A stretch of 64,000 nt of DNA from Asinibacterium sp. OR53 (GTDB lineage: Bacteria > Bacteroidota > Bacteroidia > Chitinophagales > Chitinophagaceae): the NCBI RefSeq assembly GCF_000515315.1, contig NZ_KI911562.1:2575220-2639219 (forward strand), written 5' to 3'. Positions 25,952 to 34,297 of this stretch are shown here, piece by piece. Below the pieces are notes generated by a model. It ran no database searches and was not told the origin of the DNA. It saw nothing but the letters and a program-made list of their open reading frames with translations. Numbering within the stretch: the stretch's first letter is position 1; each line of letters opens with the position of its first letter. A program made the translations under genes and the position numbers.

Positions 25952-26402
25952 TTCGTAAAATAGTGCAGGCTCGATACAATTGTTCGGCCAGCATCAAACG
26001 GATCAGCATATGTGGAAATACCAATTTCGAAAAACTCCAGCAAAAATTAGCCCGTTGCCTAATGCGTTCATCCACACCAAAAGCCCCGCCGATCAGGAAA
26101 ACCAATTGCCGGGTACTTTCATTGGCTCTTTGCTGCAGGAAAGCAGCCAGTTCCGGTGAACTCAACTGCCGGCCACGTTCATCGAGTAATACCAGGTAAT
26201 CGTCTTTCTGCAATTGCAACAATACCAATTCGGCCTCCGCTTTTTTGAGTTCATGCTCATTCAGGCTGGCGGCATTTTTAGGTGGTGCAATCAACTGCCA
26301 TTGCGCCGGAAAATATTTATTGAGCCGCCTGGTGAAATCTTCAATACCCGCATGTGCATAAGGTTCATGGGCCTTACCAACCGACCATAATTGAAGTTTC
26401 AT
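25929..26402 (-). CDS. rlmH: 23S rRNA (pseudouridine1915-N3)-methyltransferase RlmH
   Basis: 157 aa, normal RlmH length. The SPOUT-fold SAM-binding knot reads LIGGAFGVDERIRQ, and SKLVFPHMLIRLMLAEQLYRA with the terminal NEKYHH is the RlmH signature. It methylates pseudouridine 1915 in the ribosomal decoding region. Upstream of rhomboid in the same operon, overlapping it by 23 bp. Confidence 0.96.
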   Translation of the reverse strand: MKLQLWSVGKAHEPYAHAGIEDFTRRLNKYFPAQWQLIAPPKNAASLNEHELKKAEAELVLLQLQKDDYLVLLDERGRQLSSPELAAFLQQRANESTRQLVFLIGGAFGVDERIRQRANFCWSFSKLVFPHMLIRLMLAEQLYRACTILRNEKYHHS

Positions 26403-26419
26403 GCCTCTAAAATAATTAA

Positions 26420-27241
26420 TTATTTTATATGTGGCTTGAGCATCAGTACCTGGAGGGCTGAGAGCGGATGCAACAGGTCGGTCACGGATCCTTTTCTTTC
26501 AGGAGAAGTCAACAGAAGATCGGCTTTTACCTGGTCGGCATAGCGGAGGATCATTTCGGTATCATGACTTCCCTGTAATATTTTATAATACGGTGTATGG
26601 CCATATTCCATGAGCAGTTTATACGTAAGATAAAATGCATCTACATGCTGTTTAGAATGGGTTTCATCTGAACCCAATATGGTTACAAGGTATATCTGCG
26701 CATTGAATTTTTTTGCAAACATAAGCGATGCATGAACCTGTGTATCCGGCACAAATCCATGCACCGGAAGGAGAATGGATCTGATAGGATGGTTGAGGCA
26801 GCCTGGTGTGATTACCAAAACAGGAACAGGAAACGAAGCATAAGAAGGCAGCATATTTTCGGTCTCGCCTTTTACCAATAATACCAGATCGATATGGTGA
26901 CGGGTGATCAATTGCCAATAATACGATTCATCAGGTTGTTCATTGGCAGGTGTCTCTACCAGAACGCGACTGCCCGGGTATACCGACCGGATCTTTGCAG
27001 CGAGTTTATTGATCATAGAATGATCGGGAACGGCCGTAACCGTTTTTCTCCATTTCAGCAGGCTCCACTTGCGTTGCACGTAGCCCGTTCCCGACAGGTA
27101 AAGTGTTGTATCGGCGAAAGGGTATAATTCAAAAGCCCTTTCAACGGCAATGAACGCGTGTTCGGGTGTATGAACAGGTATCAATATGTTTTTACAAGGA
27201 ACCACTGGATGGACTTTAAGCCCCAAACCTATACCGCTCAT
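26420..27241 (-). CDS. Tandem universal stress protein
   Basis: 273 aa with two USP-fold halves: KNILIPVHTPEHAFIAVERA from residue 17, ending in PVPVLVITPG, then RSILLPVHGFVPDTQVHASL onward, ending in LQVLMLKPH. The GxxGxxxxxxxxxGS ATP-binding motif was not found in either half, so ATP binding is doubtful. A -7 box TAGGTTTG (27224-27231, minus) lies inside the first codons, so translation may really start at GTG 27205 (VPCKNILIP). An array of four 11-bp phased ATTARN repeats (27242-27285) sits just upstream, which suggests control by the adjacent two-component system. Confidence 0.75.
   Translation of the reverse strand: MSGIGLGLKVHPVVPCKNILIPVHTPEHAFIAVERAFELYPFADTTLYLSGTGYVQRKWSLLKWRKTVTAVPDHSMINKLAAKIRSVYPGSRVLVETPANEQPDESYYWQLITRHHIDLVLLVKGETENMLPSYASFPVPVLVITPGCLNHPIRSILLPVHGFVPDTQVHASLMFAKKFNAQIYLVTILGSDETHSKQHVDAFYLTYKLLMEYGHTPYYKILQGSHDTEMILRYADQVKADLLLTSPERKGSVTDLLHPLSALQVLMLKPHIK
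27224..27231 (-). promoter_or_regulatory. -7 box of the universal stress protein gene
   Basis: Minus-strand TAGGTTTG matches TAnnTTTG. It lies 10 nt downstream of the last phased repeat unit at 27242-27247. It falls within the longest possible reading frame, which argues for GTG 27205 as the start. Confidence 0.55.
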
Positions 27242-27285
27242 ATTAAGCGATAATTAGACCGGTGTTAAAATGATATTAGAATAAA
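27242..27285 (-). promoter_or_regulatory. Four 11-bp phased repeats, candidate response-regulator site
   Basis: On the plus strand units begin at 27242 (ATTAAG), 27253 (ATTAGA), 27264 (GTTAAA) and 27275 (ATTAGA), exactly 11 bp apart. OmpR/PhoB-type regulators bind such direct repeats, and the array covers the -33 region of the stress protein promoter. Confidence 0.6.
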
Positions 27286-27299
27286 AAAACAGGCTGATT

Positions 27300-27440
27300 A
27301 TTTAATAAAGAAGCCGCTCTTGGAAAAGAGCGGCGTTAAACTAAACCCTGAGCAAATAATAACAACCTTAATTCGATTAAAATAGCTTTTTAATCAACTG
27401 CAATTAACAATACGCCTTCTACGAGCGCTTTTGCTATCGA
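27300..27440 (-). ncRNA. Possible small RNA between phased repeats and hairpin
   Basis: No gene fits this stretch. It lies leftward of the phased array at 27461-27504 and ends in a strong hairpin at 27313-27334, whose minus-strand downstream sequence is T-rich. A short transcript is therefore possible, but the -7 box at the expected position (minus strand CATCTTGC) is poor. A 22-residue frame (27394-27462) exists but has no supported start signals. Confidence 0.25.
27313..27334 (-). terminator. Hairpin terminator candidate
   Basis: Arms GCCGCTCTT (27313-27321) and AAGAGCGGC (27326-27334) with a GGAA loop. On the minus strand it is followed by TTCTTTATTAAA, so it could end a leftward transcript from the kinase gene or a small RNA. 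Confidence 0.55.
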
Positions 27441-27460
27441 GGGCAAGATGCCCAATTTTC

Positions 27461-27504
27461 ATTAATGAGGCATTAATCTGGGATTAGAAAAGCATTAGAA
27501 ATAA
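27461..27504. promoter_or_regulatory. Second 11-bp phased repeat array (four units)
   Basis: Units begin at 27461 (ATTAAT), 27472 (ATTAAT), 27483 (ATTAGA) and 27494 (ATTAGA), exactly 11 bp apart, directly downstream of the kinase gene. The same motif and phase occur at 27242 and, in the opposite orientation, at 29660. Confidence 0.6.
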
Positions 27505-27518
27505 AAGGCGGGCAGGCA

Positions 27519-28919
27519 TCATGCCTGCAAGCGGTGAAAAGCGCGTGCAACGGGCAGGTTGATGATGAAACGCGTGCCCCTGGGCGAGCCCGGCTCGATC
27601 GCTATACGCCCCTTGTGTAATTGAATGATGCGGGAAGCAAGCGATAGTCCCAGTCCGAAACCCTGCGACTGGCTGGTACTTTTAGCCCTGTAAAAAGGTT
27701 GAAATACCAGTTGTTTGTCCAACTCGCTGATGCCTGGCCCGTTATCGGATATCAACACTTGTAATTCATCGGAAACAAAATTCAGTACCACGGCCGCAAA
27801 ATGATCTTCTGAGTATTTACACGCATTCAGGGCAATATTCTTGATGGCGCTGTACAACAAATCGGAGTTGCCGAAAACCAGCAGCTTGTCTTCATCGTCG
27901 GGGAAACGGTTAAAATGCAGTTCTACTGTGTAATCTTTATTTGTTTTCCGCAACTCGGAAGGCAATTTCATGAGCAGTTCATCAATCCGTACCAGCGATA
28001 ACTCCATACCGTCGGTGCTGCCCGAGGCTTTGGCAAGCTCCAGCAGGCTGCGGGTAAGTTGGTTGAGTTGCTTCACGTCATCGTACACCGAACTGATCAC
28101 CGAACGGTATTCTTCGGCACTTCGCTGGTTTTGCAGTGTGATCTCCAATTGGCTTGAAATAGAAGTCAGGGGAGTAGACAATTCATGCGAAGCGTTGGCA
28201 ATGAATCGTCTTTGTATCTCGAAAGACTCCTGCAAACGGGTAAGCAGGTCGTTGAAAGTAGAAGATAATTCATACAGTTCATCCTTCGGCTCATAAATAG
28301 TATCAATGCGCCTGGAGAGGTTCTGTGAAGAGATCTCTTTTACCTCGTTGGTGATTTTTTTAATGGGAACCACGAGCCGTGCAGAAAACAGGAGTCCGCA
28401 TACAATGGTGGCCAATATACCCGTGATAAAGCTAAGTGTGAGAATGAATTTCAACTGCGCCAGCTTGGCATAACCATCGAGGTCAAAGGCCGAAGACAGT
28501 ACCACATAACTTTTATGATTACGTGTATAAGGTATAGCAACAATGGTGCGGCGATGATCTGTGTAAACATATTCGCCTTCGGACCGCACCCTTGCCAGCA
28601 ATGCGCCGTTGGCTGTTTCTGCATCTACGGTACTGTCTACATGACGATAAATTTCATGATCATGCTCATCATACACGATCACACTTTTTTCCTGTATGGT
28701 AAAGAACATATTCGCATCGATCTTACTCATCAGGTCTTTATCAATTCCTTCCACCTTTGTCAGGAGACTGATGGTGGTAAGCGCCCTGTTGTGTAATCTT
28801 TTCCTGAAATCTTTTTCCCTGTTGAGGTTGGTAAGATAATAAACGGAAGTACACACGATCAGTAATATGATGGTTACCACCAGTGTAAACAACAAAGTGA
28901 TGCGGTACTTGATCTTCAT
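27519..28919 (-). CDS. Sensor histidine kinase
   Basis: 466 aa. Helix 1 (residues about 7-29), a periplasmic sensor of about 130 residues, helix 2 (about 157-180), a HAMP linker, then the HisKA domain with phospho-acceptor His245 in ANASHELSTPLT. The ATPase domain shows the N box (KNIALNACKYS), G1 (DNGPGIS) and G2 (GFGLGLSLA). The periplasmic loop has no recognised ligand motif. Paired with the response regulator 3 bp upstream; the phased ATTARN arrays nearby suggest targets are local. Confidence 0.93.
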   Translation of the reverse strand: MKIKYRITLLFTLVVTIILLIVCTSVYYLTNLNREKDFRKRLHNRALTTISLLTKVEGIDKDLMSKIDANMFFTIQEKSVIVYDEHDHEIYRHVDSTVDAETANGALLARVRSEGEYVYTDHRRTIVAIPYTRNHKSYVVLSSAFDLDGYAKLAQLKFILTLSFITGILATIVCGLLFSARLVVPIKKITNEVKEISSQNLSRRIDTIYEPKDELYELSSTFNDLLTRLQESFEIQRRFIANASHELSTPLTSISSQLEITLQNQRSAEEYRSVISSVYDDVKQLNQLTRSLLELAKASGSTDGMELSLVRIDELLMKLPSELRKTNKDYTVELHFNRFPDDEDKLLVFGNSDLLYSAIKNIALNACKYSEDHFAAVVLNFVSDELQVLISDNGPGISELDKQLVFQPFYRAKSTSQSQGFGLGLSLASRIIQLHKGRIAIEPGSPRGTRFIINLPVARAFHRLQA

Positions 28920-28922
28920 CGG

Positions 28923-29612
28923 CTATAGCTCCTTTAAAATATAACCCATGCCTACCTGCGTATGGATAAGCCGGGTGGAGAAATGTTTGTCGATCTTGTT
29001 GCGAAGGTAATTAACGTATACGTCGATCACATTGGTTTTGGTATCGAAATCAATATCCCACACACTTTCTGCGATATCGGCCCTCGATAGTACGCGATTC
29101 CTGTTACGCATGAAATACTCCAACAACTGAAACTCTTTGGCAGTCAGCAGTATCTGCTGCCCTTCGCGTTTTACCTCCTTGGTATCGAGGTTCATTTCGA
29201 GTCCGCCTACTTTTAAAATATTCCCTGTGGGTAACTGTTGGTACATGGTCCTTTTCAGCAGGGCCCTGATACGCACCAGCAGTTCTTTGAACTCAAAAGG
29301 CTTGATCACATAATCATCTGCCCCCGCATCAAACCCTTCAATCTTGTCTTCCGTTGAACTCAGGGCGGTGAGCATGATCACCGGCACCTGCTGGTTGTGG
29401 TTGCGGATGATCTTGCACAATTCATAGCCATTGAGCCCGGGCAGGTTGATGTCGAGTATTACCAGGTCATAAGTGTGTGAAAGGAATAACTTCCTGCCAA
29501 TCAGTCCGTCAAATGCCATTTCCACATGATATCCGTTCTCCGATAGCCCTTTTTTAAGGGCATTGGCTATCTTTTTCTCATCCTCCACGATCAGTAATTT
29601 CCGCTCTTCCAT
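28923..29612 (-). CDS. OmpR/PhoB-type response regulator
   Basis: 229 aa from ATG 29612; the longer TTG start at 29621 adds three residues. Receiver domain: acidic pair near 10-11, phospho-acceptor Asp54 in LVILDINLPG, conserved Thr in MLTALSS and Lys in DDYVIKPF. The C-terminal winged helix (residues about 130-229) includes LLTAKEFQLLEYFMRNRNRV and NVIDVYVNYLRNKID, typical of DNA-binding OmpR-type domains. Such proteins bind direct repeats about 11 bp apart, which is what flanks this operon. Confidence 0.95.
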   Translation of the reverse strand: MEERKLLIVEDEKKIANALKKGLSENGYHVEMAFDGLIGRKLFLSHTYDLVILDINLPGLNGYELCKIIRNHNQQVPVIMLTALSSTEDKIEGFDAGADDYVIKPFEFKELLVRIRALLKRTMYQQLPTGNILKVGGLEMNLDTKEVKREGQQILLTAKEFQLLEYFMRNRNRVLSRADIAESVWDIDFDTKTNVIDVYVNYLRNKIDKHFSTRLIHTQVGMGYILKEL

Positions 29613-29659
29613 AGTCAACAATACGGTTTTTCTATAATTTGTATGGCAGTCGCTTAAAA

Positions 29660-29676
29660 TCTAATCTGCTTCTAAT
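29660..29676 (+). promoter_or_regulatory. Phased TCTAAT repeat pair upstream of the ClC gene
   Basis: TCTAAT at 29660-29665 and 29671-29676, 11 bp apart: the same motif as the arrays at 27242 and 27461 but in the orientation of the ClC gene. It ends 22 bp before the -7 box at 29699. Confidence 0.55.
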
Positions 29677-29698
29677 ATCCCCACAAAAACCTAATCCC

Positions 29699-29706
29699 TA
29701 TTTTTG
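29699..29706 (+). promoter_or_regulatory. -7 box of the ClC channel gene
   Basis: TATTTTTG matches TAnnTTTG. No TTTG lies at -33, as expected for an activator-dependent promoter with the repeat pair just upstream. It rules out a start at TTG 29639. Confidence 0.6.
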
Positions 29707-29761
29707 CAACCATTTTACCGGGTTGCATTGTCAGGATGAATTTACCGATTTACCAGAACAG

Positions 29762-31147
29762 ATGAACGTTATTTCTATGTCCCTATTCAATGCTATCAGA
29801 GCCAAATTAAAGAAGCATTTCGATCGCATTCGCAATGAACGAATCAAAAAGAATTTATTACAGGCCATCCCGTTCTGGGTTGCTTCGTTGCTCACCGGTT
29901 TGGTAGCCGTTGCCTATACTAAAATCTTTGCCGTTGCCGAAAAGGGTGCGGCTTATATTTTTCAACTGCCTCATCACCTGCTTTTGGTTGTTACACCGGT
30001 ATGTTTTCTCATAGCCTGGTGGATGGTAAAAAAATGGGCGCCTTTTGCCAAAGGCAGTGGTATTCCACAGGTAATTGCTGCCATTGAACTGGCAACGCCC
30101 AAACACAACGATAAAGTAGACCGCTTGCTGAGCGTGCGTATCATTATAGTAAAGATCGCGTCCAGTTGCATGGTATTGCTCGGAGGAGGTATTACCGGTC
30201 GCGAAGGTCCTACCATCCAGATTGCAGGTTCTATATTCAGGAAAGTGAACCTGTTGCTGCCCGAATGGTGGCCTAAGATATCCAAGCGCAATATGATCAT
30301 GACGGGGGCGGCAGCCGGATTGGCCGCTGCTTTCAATACACCCTTGGGGGGAATTGTGTTTGCTGTGGAAGAGCTCACAAAAACACATATCAGTTTCTTC
30401 AAGACCGCTATTTTTTCTGCGGTAATTATAGCAGGACTGGTAGCGCAAGCATTTCTGGGGCCTTATCTCTACCTGGGATATCCCGATGTAAGTCATCTTT
30501 CTGCTTCGGTTTTCCTGGGTGTAGCGGTGATTGCTGTGGTAGCCGGGATAGCGGGCAGCCTGATGAGCAAATGCATACTGCTGATCATGCGCATACGCAA
30601 ACGGTCAACCAATCAATACAGGCAATTGCTTTACCTCCTTTGCTGCGCCCTGGTGATAGCCACCATGGGTTTACTCGCCGGACAGCAAGCATTGGGCTCG
30701 GGTAAAGACCTCATGAACCAGGTATTGTTCACAGATCAAAAACATGTGGTATGGTATATGCCCCTGTTGCGTATCGTAGGTCCTATAATTACATTCACCA
30801 CAGGTGCAGCCGGGGGCGTTTTTGCGCCCGCGCTGAGTGCCGGGGCCGGTATCGGATCGGTATTGTCGGGCTGGTTCCACGCCAGCGCCAACGACTCCAA
30901 CCTGCTCATACTGGCGGGTATGGTGGCTTTTCTTACAGGTGTTACCCGCTCACCCTTCACTTCAGCCATATTGGTGCTGGAAATGACCGACAGGCACAAT
31001 GTGATCTTCCATCTCATGCTGGCAGGCATGGTAGCAGCGCTTGTTTCGGTACTGGTAGATAAACATTCATTTTATGACCATCTCAAGCACCAGCATATAC
31101 ATGATCTTACGCATGAAAAAAAGCCTCCCAAGGTTTTAGCATCTTAA
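29762..31147 (+). CDS. ClC-type chloride channel or H+/Cl- exchanger
   Basis: 461 aa with about ten to twelve hydrophobic segments. Anion-pathway motifs: GSGIPQV near residue 100, GREGPTIQ near 145, and the late GAAGGVFAPALSAGAGIG near 345. The Glu of GREGP is the gating glutamate, so proton coupling is possible. There is no C-terminal CBS pair. ATG 29777 is an alternative start. Divergent from the two-component system, with repeat motifs of that system in its promoter; it may help in osmotic or acid stress, which is inference. Ends at a terminator (31169-31206). Confidence 0.9.
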   Translation: MNVISMSLFNAIRAKLKKHFDRIRNERIKKNLLQAIPFWVASLLTGLVAVAYTKIFAVAEKGAAYIFQLPHHLLLVVTPVCFLIAWWMVKKWAPFAKGSGIPQVIAAIELATPKHNDKVDRLLSVRIIIVKIASSCMVLLGGGITGREGPTIQIAGSIFRKVNLLLPEWWPKISKRNMIMTGAAAGLAAAFNTPLGGIVFAVEELTKTHISFFKTAIFSAVIIAGLVAQAFLGPYLYLGYPDVSHLSASVFLGVAVIAVVAGIAGSLMSKCILLIMRIRKRSTNQYRQLLYLLCCALVIATMGLLAGQQALGSGKDLMNQVLFTDQKHVVWYMPLLRIVGPIITFTTGAAGGVFAPALSAGAGIGSVLSGWFHASANDSNLLILAGMVAFLTGVTRSPFTSAILVLEMTDRHNVIFHLMLAGMVAALVSVLVDKHSFYDHLKHQHIHDLTHEKKPPKVLAS

Positions 31148-31168
31148 TATGAAACTTCGATTTATCTT

Positions 31169-31206
31169 ACAGGGCGTTTTTCAGTTAAAACGCCCTGTGA
31201 TTTTTC
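31169..31206 (+). terminator. Intrinsic terminator after the ClC gene
   Basis: Arms ACAGGGCGTTTT (31169-31180) and AAAACGCCCTGT (31187-31198) with a 6-nt loop, then GATTTTTC. Confidence 0.85.
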
Positions 31207-31219
31207 TAAGAACATAAGA

Positions 31220-33619
31220 ATGAAAAAGAAGTTTCTCTACCTGTGCTTTTTTGTATTCACCACGCTGCTCTGTCATAAAGCTTCGGCGCAGCAGATCGAT
31301 TCTGTGATGGCGGCATACCAGGAGCAATTCCCCAAAGAAAAGATACATATCCATTTCGACCGGTCTATCTACAATAAATCCGAAACGATCTGGTACAAAG
31401 TGTATATCCTGTCAGGCGGTGAATTGAGTACACTGAGTAAAAACGTATATGTAGAATGGTACGATACCACGGGCAAGATGCTTTACCAAACAGTTGCCCC
31501 CTTGTTCCAGTCTACCGCCAAAGGCAGCTTTGATGTGCCTGCCAATTACACCGGTAATTTCCTGCATGTAAAAGCATATACCCGTTGGATGCTGAACGAT
31601 GATGCTGCTTTTTTATACGAGAGAGACCTCGCAGTGAATAATCCTGCGCCTGCACAAAAAAAGATGCCGGCAGCTATGAAAACCAGGCTGGAACTGTTTC
31701 CCGAAGGAGGCACCCTGGTGCAGGGATTGAATACGCGGGTTGCTTTCAAAGCCACCAACCAGTTTGGTGTACCGGTACGTATCAAAGCGTTGTTACAGAA
31801 TGATAAAGGCAAAACACTAGATACACTCAAAGTGAAACACGATGGTATGGGATTGTTTTCCCTGCTAAGTCACGCCAATGAATCTTACAAGATCGGTTGG
31901 ACAGACGAGTATGGTAATAAAGGCATTACTCCTATACCGATAGAAAAACAGGAAGGCAGTTCACTGGCTGTGAGCACTACGAACGATAAAGCATTGGTGA
32001 AAGTAGAGCGCACAGCCAATGTACCCGATAATTTCAAACAGGTACACCTGCTGGTACACATGAACCAGCAACTGTTTTATAAAGTAGCATTGAACATGAT
32101 GGAAAAAACCTTGCTCAATGCACAAATACCTATTGATGAAATGCCCACAGGCATCCTGCAGTTTTCGTTGTTTACGAGCGACTGGCTACCGATAGCCGAG
32201 CGGATCGTTTTTGTGAACAATCACCTGCACGAATTCAATGTTAAATTCAGTACCCCGATAATAGGTCTCGAAAAAAGGGCCCGCAATATCATCGAAGTGC
32301 TGGTGAACGACACAGCCTTTACCAATATGTCTGTTGCTGTAACCGACGCTTCGGTGGTACCTCCGGATAAACACACGATCTTCTCAGATTTTTTATTGAG
32401 TGATGATATCAGAGGCAAAGTGTATAATCCCGCATATTATTTCACCAGCGATGCCGATAGCATTACCTCAAAGCTCGACCTGGTAATGATGACCAACGGA
32501 TGGCGGCGTTTCGATTGGGACAAGATCAAAGCGGCCCCAATGCCCTCCTTAAAATACCCGCACGAAACGGATTACCTCAAACTGACGGGTAAAGTGTATG
32601 GTGTGAAAGGCAGTCTCGCCAGGATACCGCTCCAGTTGAATTTCATTCTCAGGGGAAAAGACAGTAGTACACAGTTGATATTTGTTCCGGTAGAAAAAGA
32701 TGGAAGCTTTGAGCAAAAAGGTTTGTTCTTCTACGATACGGTGAGGGCTTTTTACAGTTTCAACGGAAAAGAAAAACTCAGCGATGTGATGCAGGTGCAG
32801 GTAGAGAATGGTTTGCTCAGGCAGTTTCCCAAATCAATGAAACTGGGCCCCAGCCAGATGCAAAACGATAGCCTCGCTTCGCTGAAATTGCAATATTTTT
32901 TTGCAGAACAGGAGAAACTGCGGAAGCTGAAGGCGGCAGCTACCTTGCAGGAAGTGACTGTTAAGGCCAAAATAAAAGACCCGCTAAAAGTAATGGATGA
33001 AAAATATGCCAGCGGCCTGTTCTCGGGAGGCGATGGTTATTCATTCGATCTTACAGATGATAAATCGATTATTGGCGCGATGGATGTGCTGGGGTATTTG
33101 CAAGGAAAAGTGGCCGGGTTGATGATCACCGGTTCAGGGCCACAGGCAAGTCTCAGCTGGCGTGGTGGCAGCCCCGATCTTTACCTGAATGAGATGAGGT
33201 CTGATATCAGCATGGTACAAAGCACACCGGTAACAGACATCGCTTATATCAAAGTCTTCCGTCCGCCTTTCTTTGGATCTGCAGGCGGAGGTAGTGGTGG
33301 AGCAATTGCCATTTATACAAAGAAAGGAGGAGATAGTCGCCGCTCAGACGCCAACAGTCGTGGCATGGAAAGCACCATACTGGGCGGTTATTCCCGCTTC
33401 AAAGAGTTTTATAGCCCCTCTTATGAAAAATCTTCCGATAGCTTTGACCCGGATGTAAGAACCACTTTATACTGGAACCCTTATGTGCTCACGAATAAAA
33501 AGAGTCCGAGGGTAAAACTGGAGTTCTATAATAACGACATCAGTAAAAAACTGCAGGTAGTACTGGAAGGAGTTAATGGAGAGGGGAAGATGATCAGAAT
33601 TACCAGGCTACTGGAATAA
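31220..33619 (+). CDS. Secreted protein with macroglobulin-like domains and TonB-plug-like C-terminus
   Basis: 799 aa with a signal peptide ending CHKASAQ near residue 24. Residues about 40-130 (KEKIHIHFDRSIYNKSETIW) begin beta domains like alpha-2-macroglobulin MG repeats, continuing with FPEGGTLVQGLNTRVAFKAT. Residues about 630-720 (LGYLQGKVAGLMITGSG, SLSWRGGSPDLYLNE, SGGAIAIYTKKGG) match a TonB-dependent receptor plug domain. No barrel follows, so it is not a transporter itself. Such proteins are frequent in Bacteroidota but their role is unclear; an outer-membrane anchoring or assembly part is possible. Confidence 0.7.
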   Translation: MKKKFLYLCFFVFTTLLCHKASAQQIDSVMAAYQEQFPKEKIHIHFDRSIYNKSETIWYKVYILSGGELSTLSKNVYVEWYDTTGKMLYQTVAPLFQSTAKGSFDVPANYTGNFLHVKAYTRWMLNDDAAFLYERDLAVNNPAPAQKKMPAAMKTRLELFPEGGTLVQGLNTRVAFKATNQFGVPVRIKALLQNDKGKTLDTLKVKHDGMGLFSLLSHANESYKIGWTDEYGNKGITPIPIEKQEGSSLAVSTTNDKALVKVERTANVPDNFKQVHLLVHMNQQLFYKVALNMMEKTLLNAQIPIDEMPTGILQFSLFTSDWLPIAERIVFVNNHLHEFNVKFSTPIIGLEKRARNIIEVLVNDTAFTNMSVAVTDASVVPPDKHTIFSDFLLSDDIRGKVYNPAYYFTSDADSITSKLDLVMMTNGWRRFDWDKIKAAPMPSLKYPHETDYLKLTGKVYGVKGSLARIPLQLNFILRGKDSSTQLIFVPVEKDGSFEQKGLFFYDTVRAFYSFNGKEKLSDVMQVQVENGLLRQFPKSMKLGPSQMQNDSLASLKLQYFFAEQEKLRKLKAAATLQEVTVKAKIKDPLKVMDEKYASGLFSGGDGYSFDLTDDKSIIGAMDVLGYLQGKVAGLMITGSGPQASLSWRGGSPDLYLNEMRSDISMVQSTPVTDIAYIKVFRPPFFGSAGGGSGGAIAIYTKKGGDSRRSDANSRGMESTILGGYSRFKEFYSPSYEKSSDSFDPDVRTTLYWNPYVLTNKKSPRVKLEFYNNDISKKLQVVLEGVNGEGKMIRITRLLE

Positions 33620-33626
33620 AGGCGTT

Positions 33627-34211
33627 ATGGAATACGATCTGTTACTGAAACATATCACCCAACACATACAATTAACGCAGGAAGAAACAGCGTATTTCAC
33701 GGCTTTGCTTACCTATAAAAAAGTGAAACGCAAACAATTCCTGTTGCAGGAGGGTGATGTGAACAGGTATGCCTGTTTTGTAACCGATGGTTGTTTGAGA
33801 AGTTATTCCATAGATAAAAACGGGTTTGAGCATGTGCTGCAGTTCGCGCCGCCCGGATGGTGGATCGGTGATATGAAAAGCTTTATTGCGCAGGAGCCGG
33901 CCACTTTGTACATCGATGCAATAGATGACAGCACCGTATTGTTGTTGTTAAAATCAGACCTGGATAAATTATATCAACAGATACCCCAATTCGAACACTT
34001 CTTCCGCGTACTGGCCGAAAAATCGCTGGCCACCTATCAACACCGGCTCCTTAACAATTTAAGCCTCTCGGCCCGCGAGCGCTACGAAAATTTTTGCCAA
34101 TTGTATCCTTCTCTCATACAATGCCTCCCTCAAAAACAGATAGCTGCCTACATTGGGGTCACTCCCGAATTCCTGAGCAAAATGCTGAGCCAAACTCCTC
34201 CCAAAAAATAA
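33627..34211 (+). CDS. Crp/Fnr family transcriptional regulator
   Basis: 194 aa. An N-terminal cyclic-nucleotide-binding-like beta barrel (KRKQFLLQEGDVNRYACFVTDGCLR) is followed by the long dimer helix and a C-terminal winged helix-turn-helix (LPQKQIAAYIGVTPEFLSKML). The usual phosphate-binding cassette of cAMP binders is not seen, so the ligand is unknown. It starts 7 bp after the preceding gene and ends before a region with a 20-bp motif at 34226-34245; it may control the redox-type cluster that follows (inference). Confidence 0.9.
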   Translation: MEYDLLLKHITQHIQLTQEETAYFTALLTYKKVKRKQFLLQEGDVNRYACFVTDGCLRSYSIDKNGFEHVLQFAPPGWWIGDMKSFIAQEPATLYIDAIDDSTVLLLLKSDLDKLYQQIPQFEHFFRVLAEKSLATYQHRLLNNLSLSARERYENFCQLYPSLIQCLPQKQIAAYIGVTPEFLSKMLSQTPPKK

Positions 34212-34225
34212 TCTAGGTTAAGAAT

Positions 34226-34245
34226 TTTTGTTAAGATAGGTTATT
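34226..34245 (+). repeat. 20-bp motif shared with 63971-63990
   Basis: TTTTGTTAAGATAGGTTATT; at 63971-63990 the same 20 bp recurs with a single A to T change. Its position upstream of a promoter suggests a regulatory element. Confidence 0.5.
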
Positions 34246-34267
34246 GGAAGCCGCCAGGCTGCCGGCG

Positions 34268-34275
34268 TATTTTTG
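34268..34275 (+). promoter_or_regulatory. -7 box of the pseudo-receiver/pirin operon
   Basis: TATTTTTG matches TAnnTTTG, 22 nt before ATG 34298. The 20-bp motif at 34226-34245 lies 22 bp upstream of this box. Confidence 0.5.
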
Positions 34276-34297
34276 TGTTGTAAAAAAAGGAGATGAT

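Noticed and set aside
27394..27462. 22-residue peptide gene on the minus strand
   Set aside because: Its start lies inside the phased repeat array and no -7 box or ribosome site precedes it.
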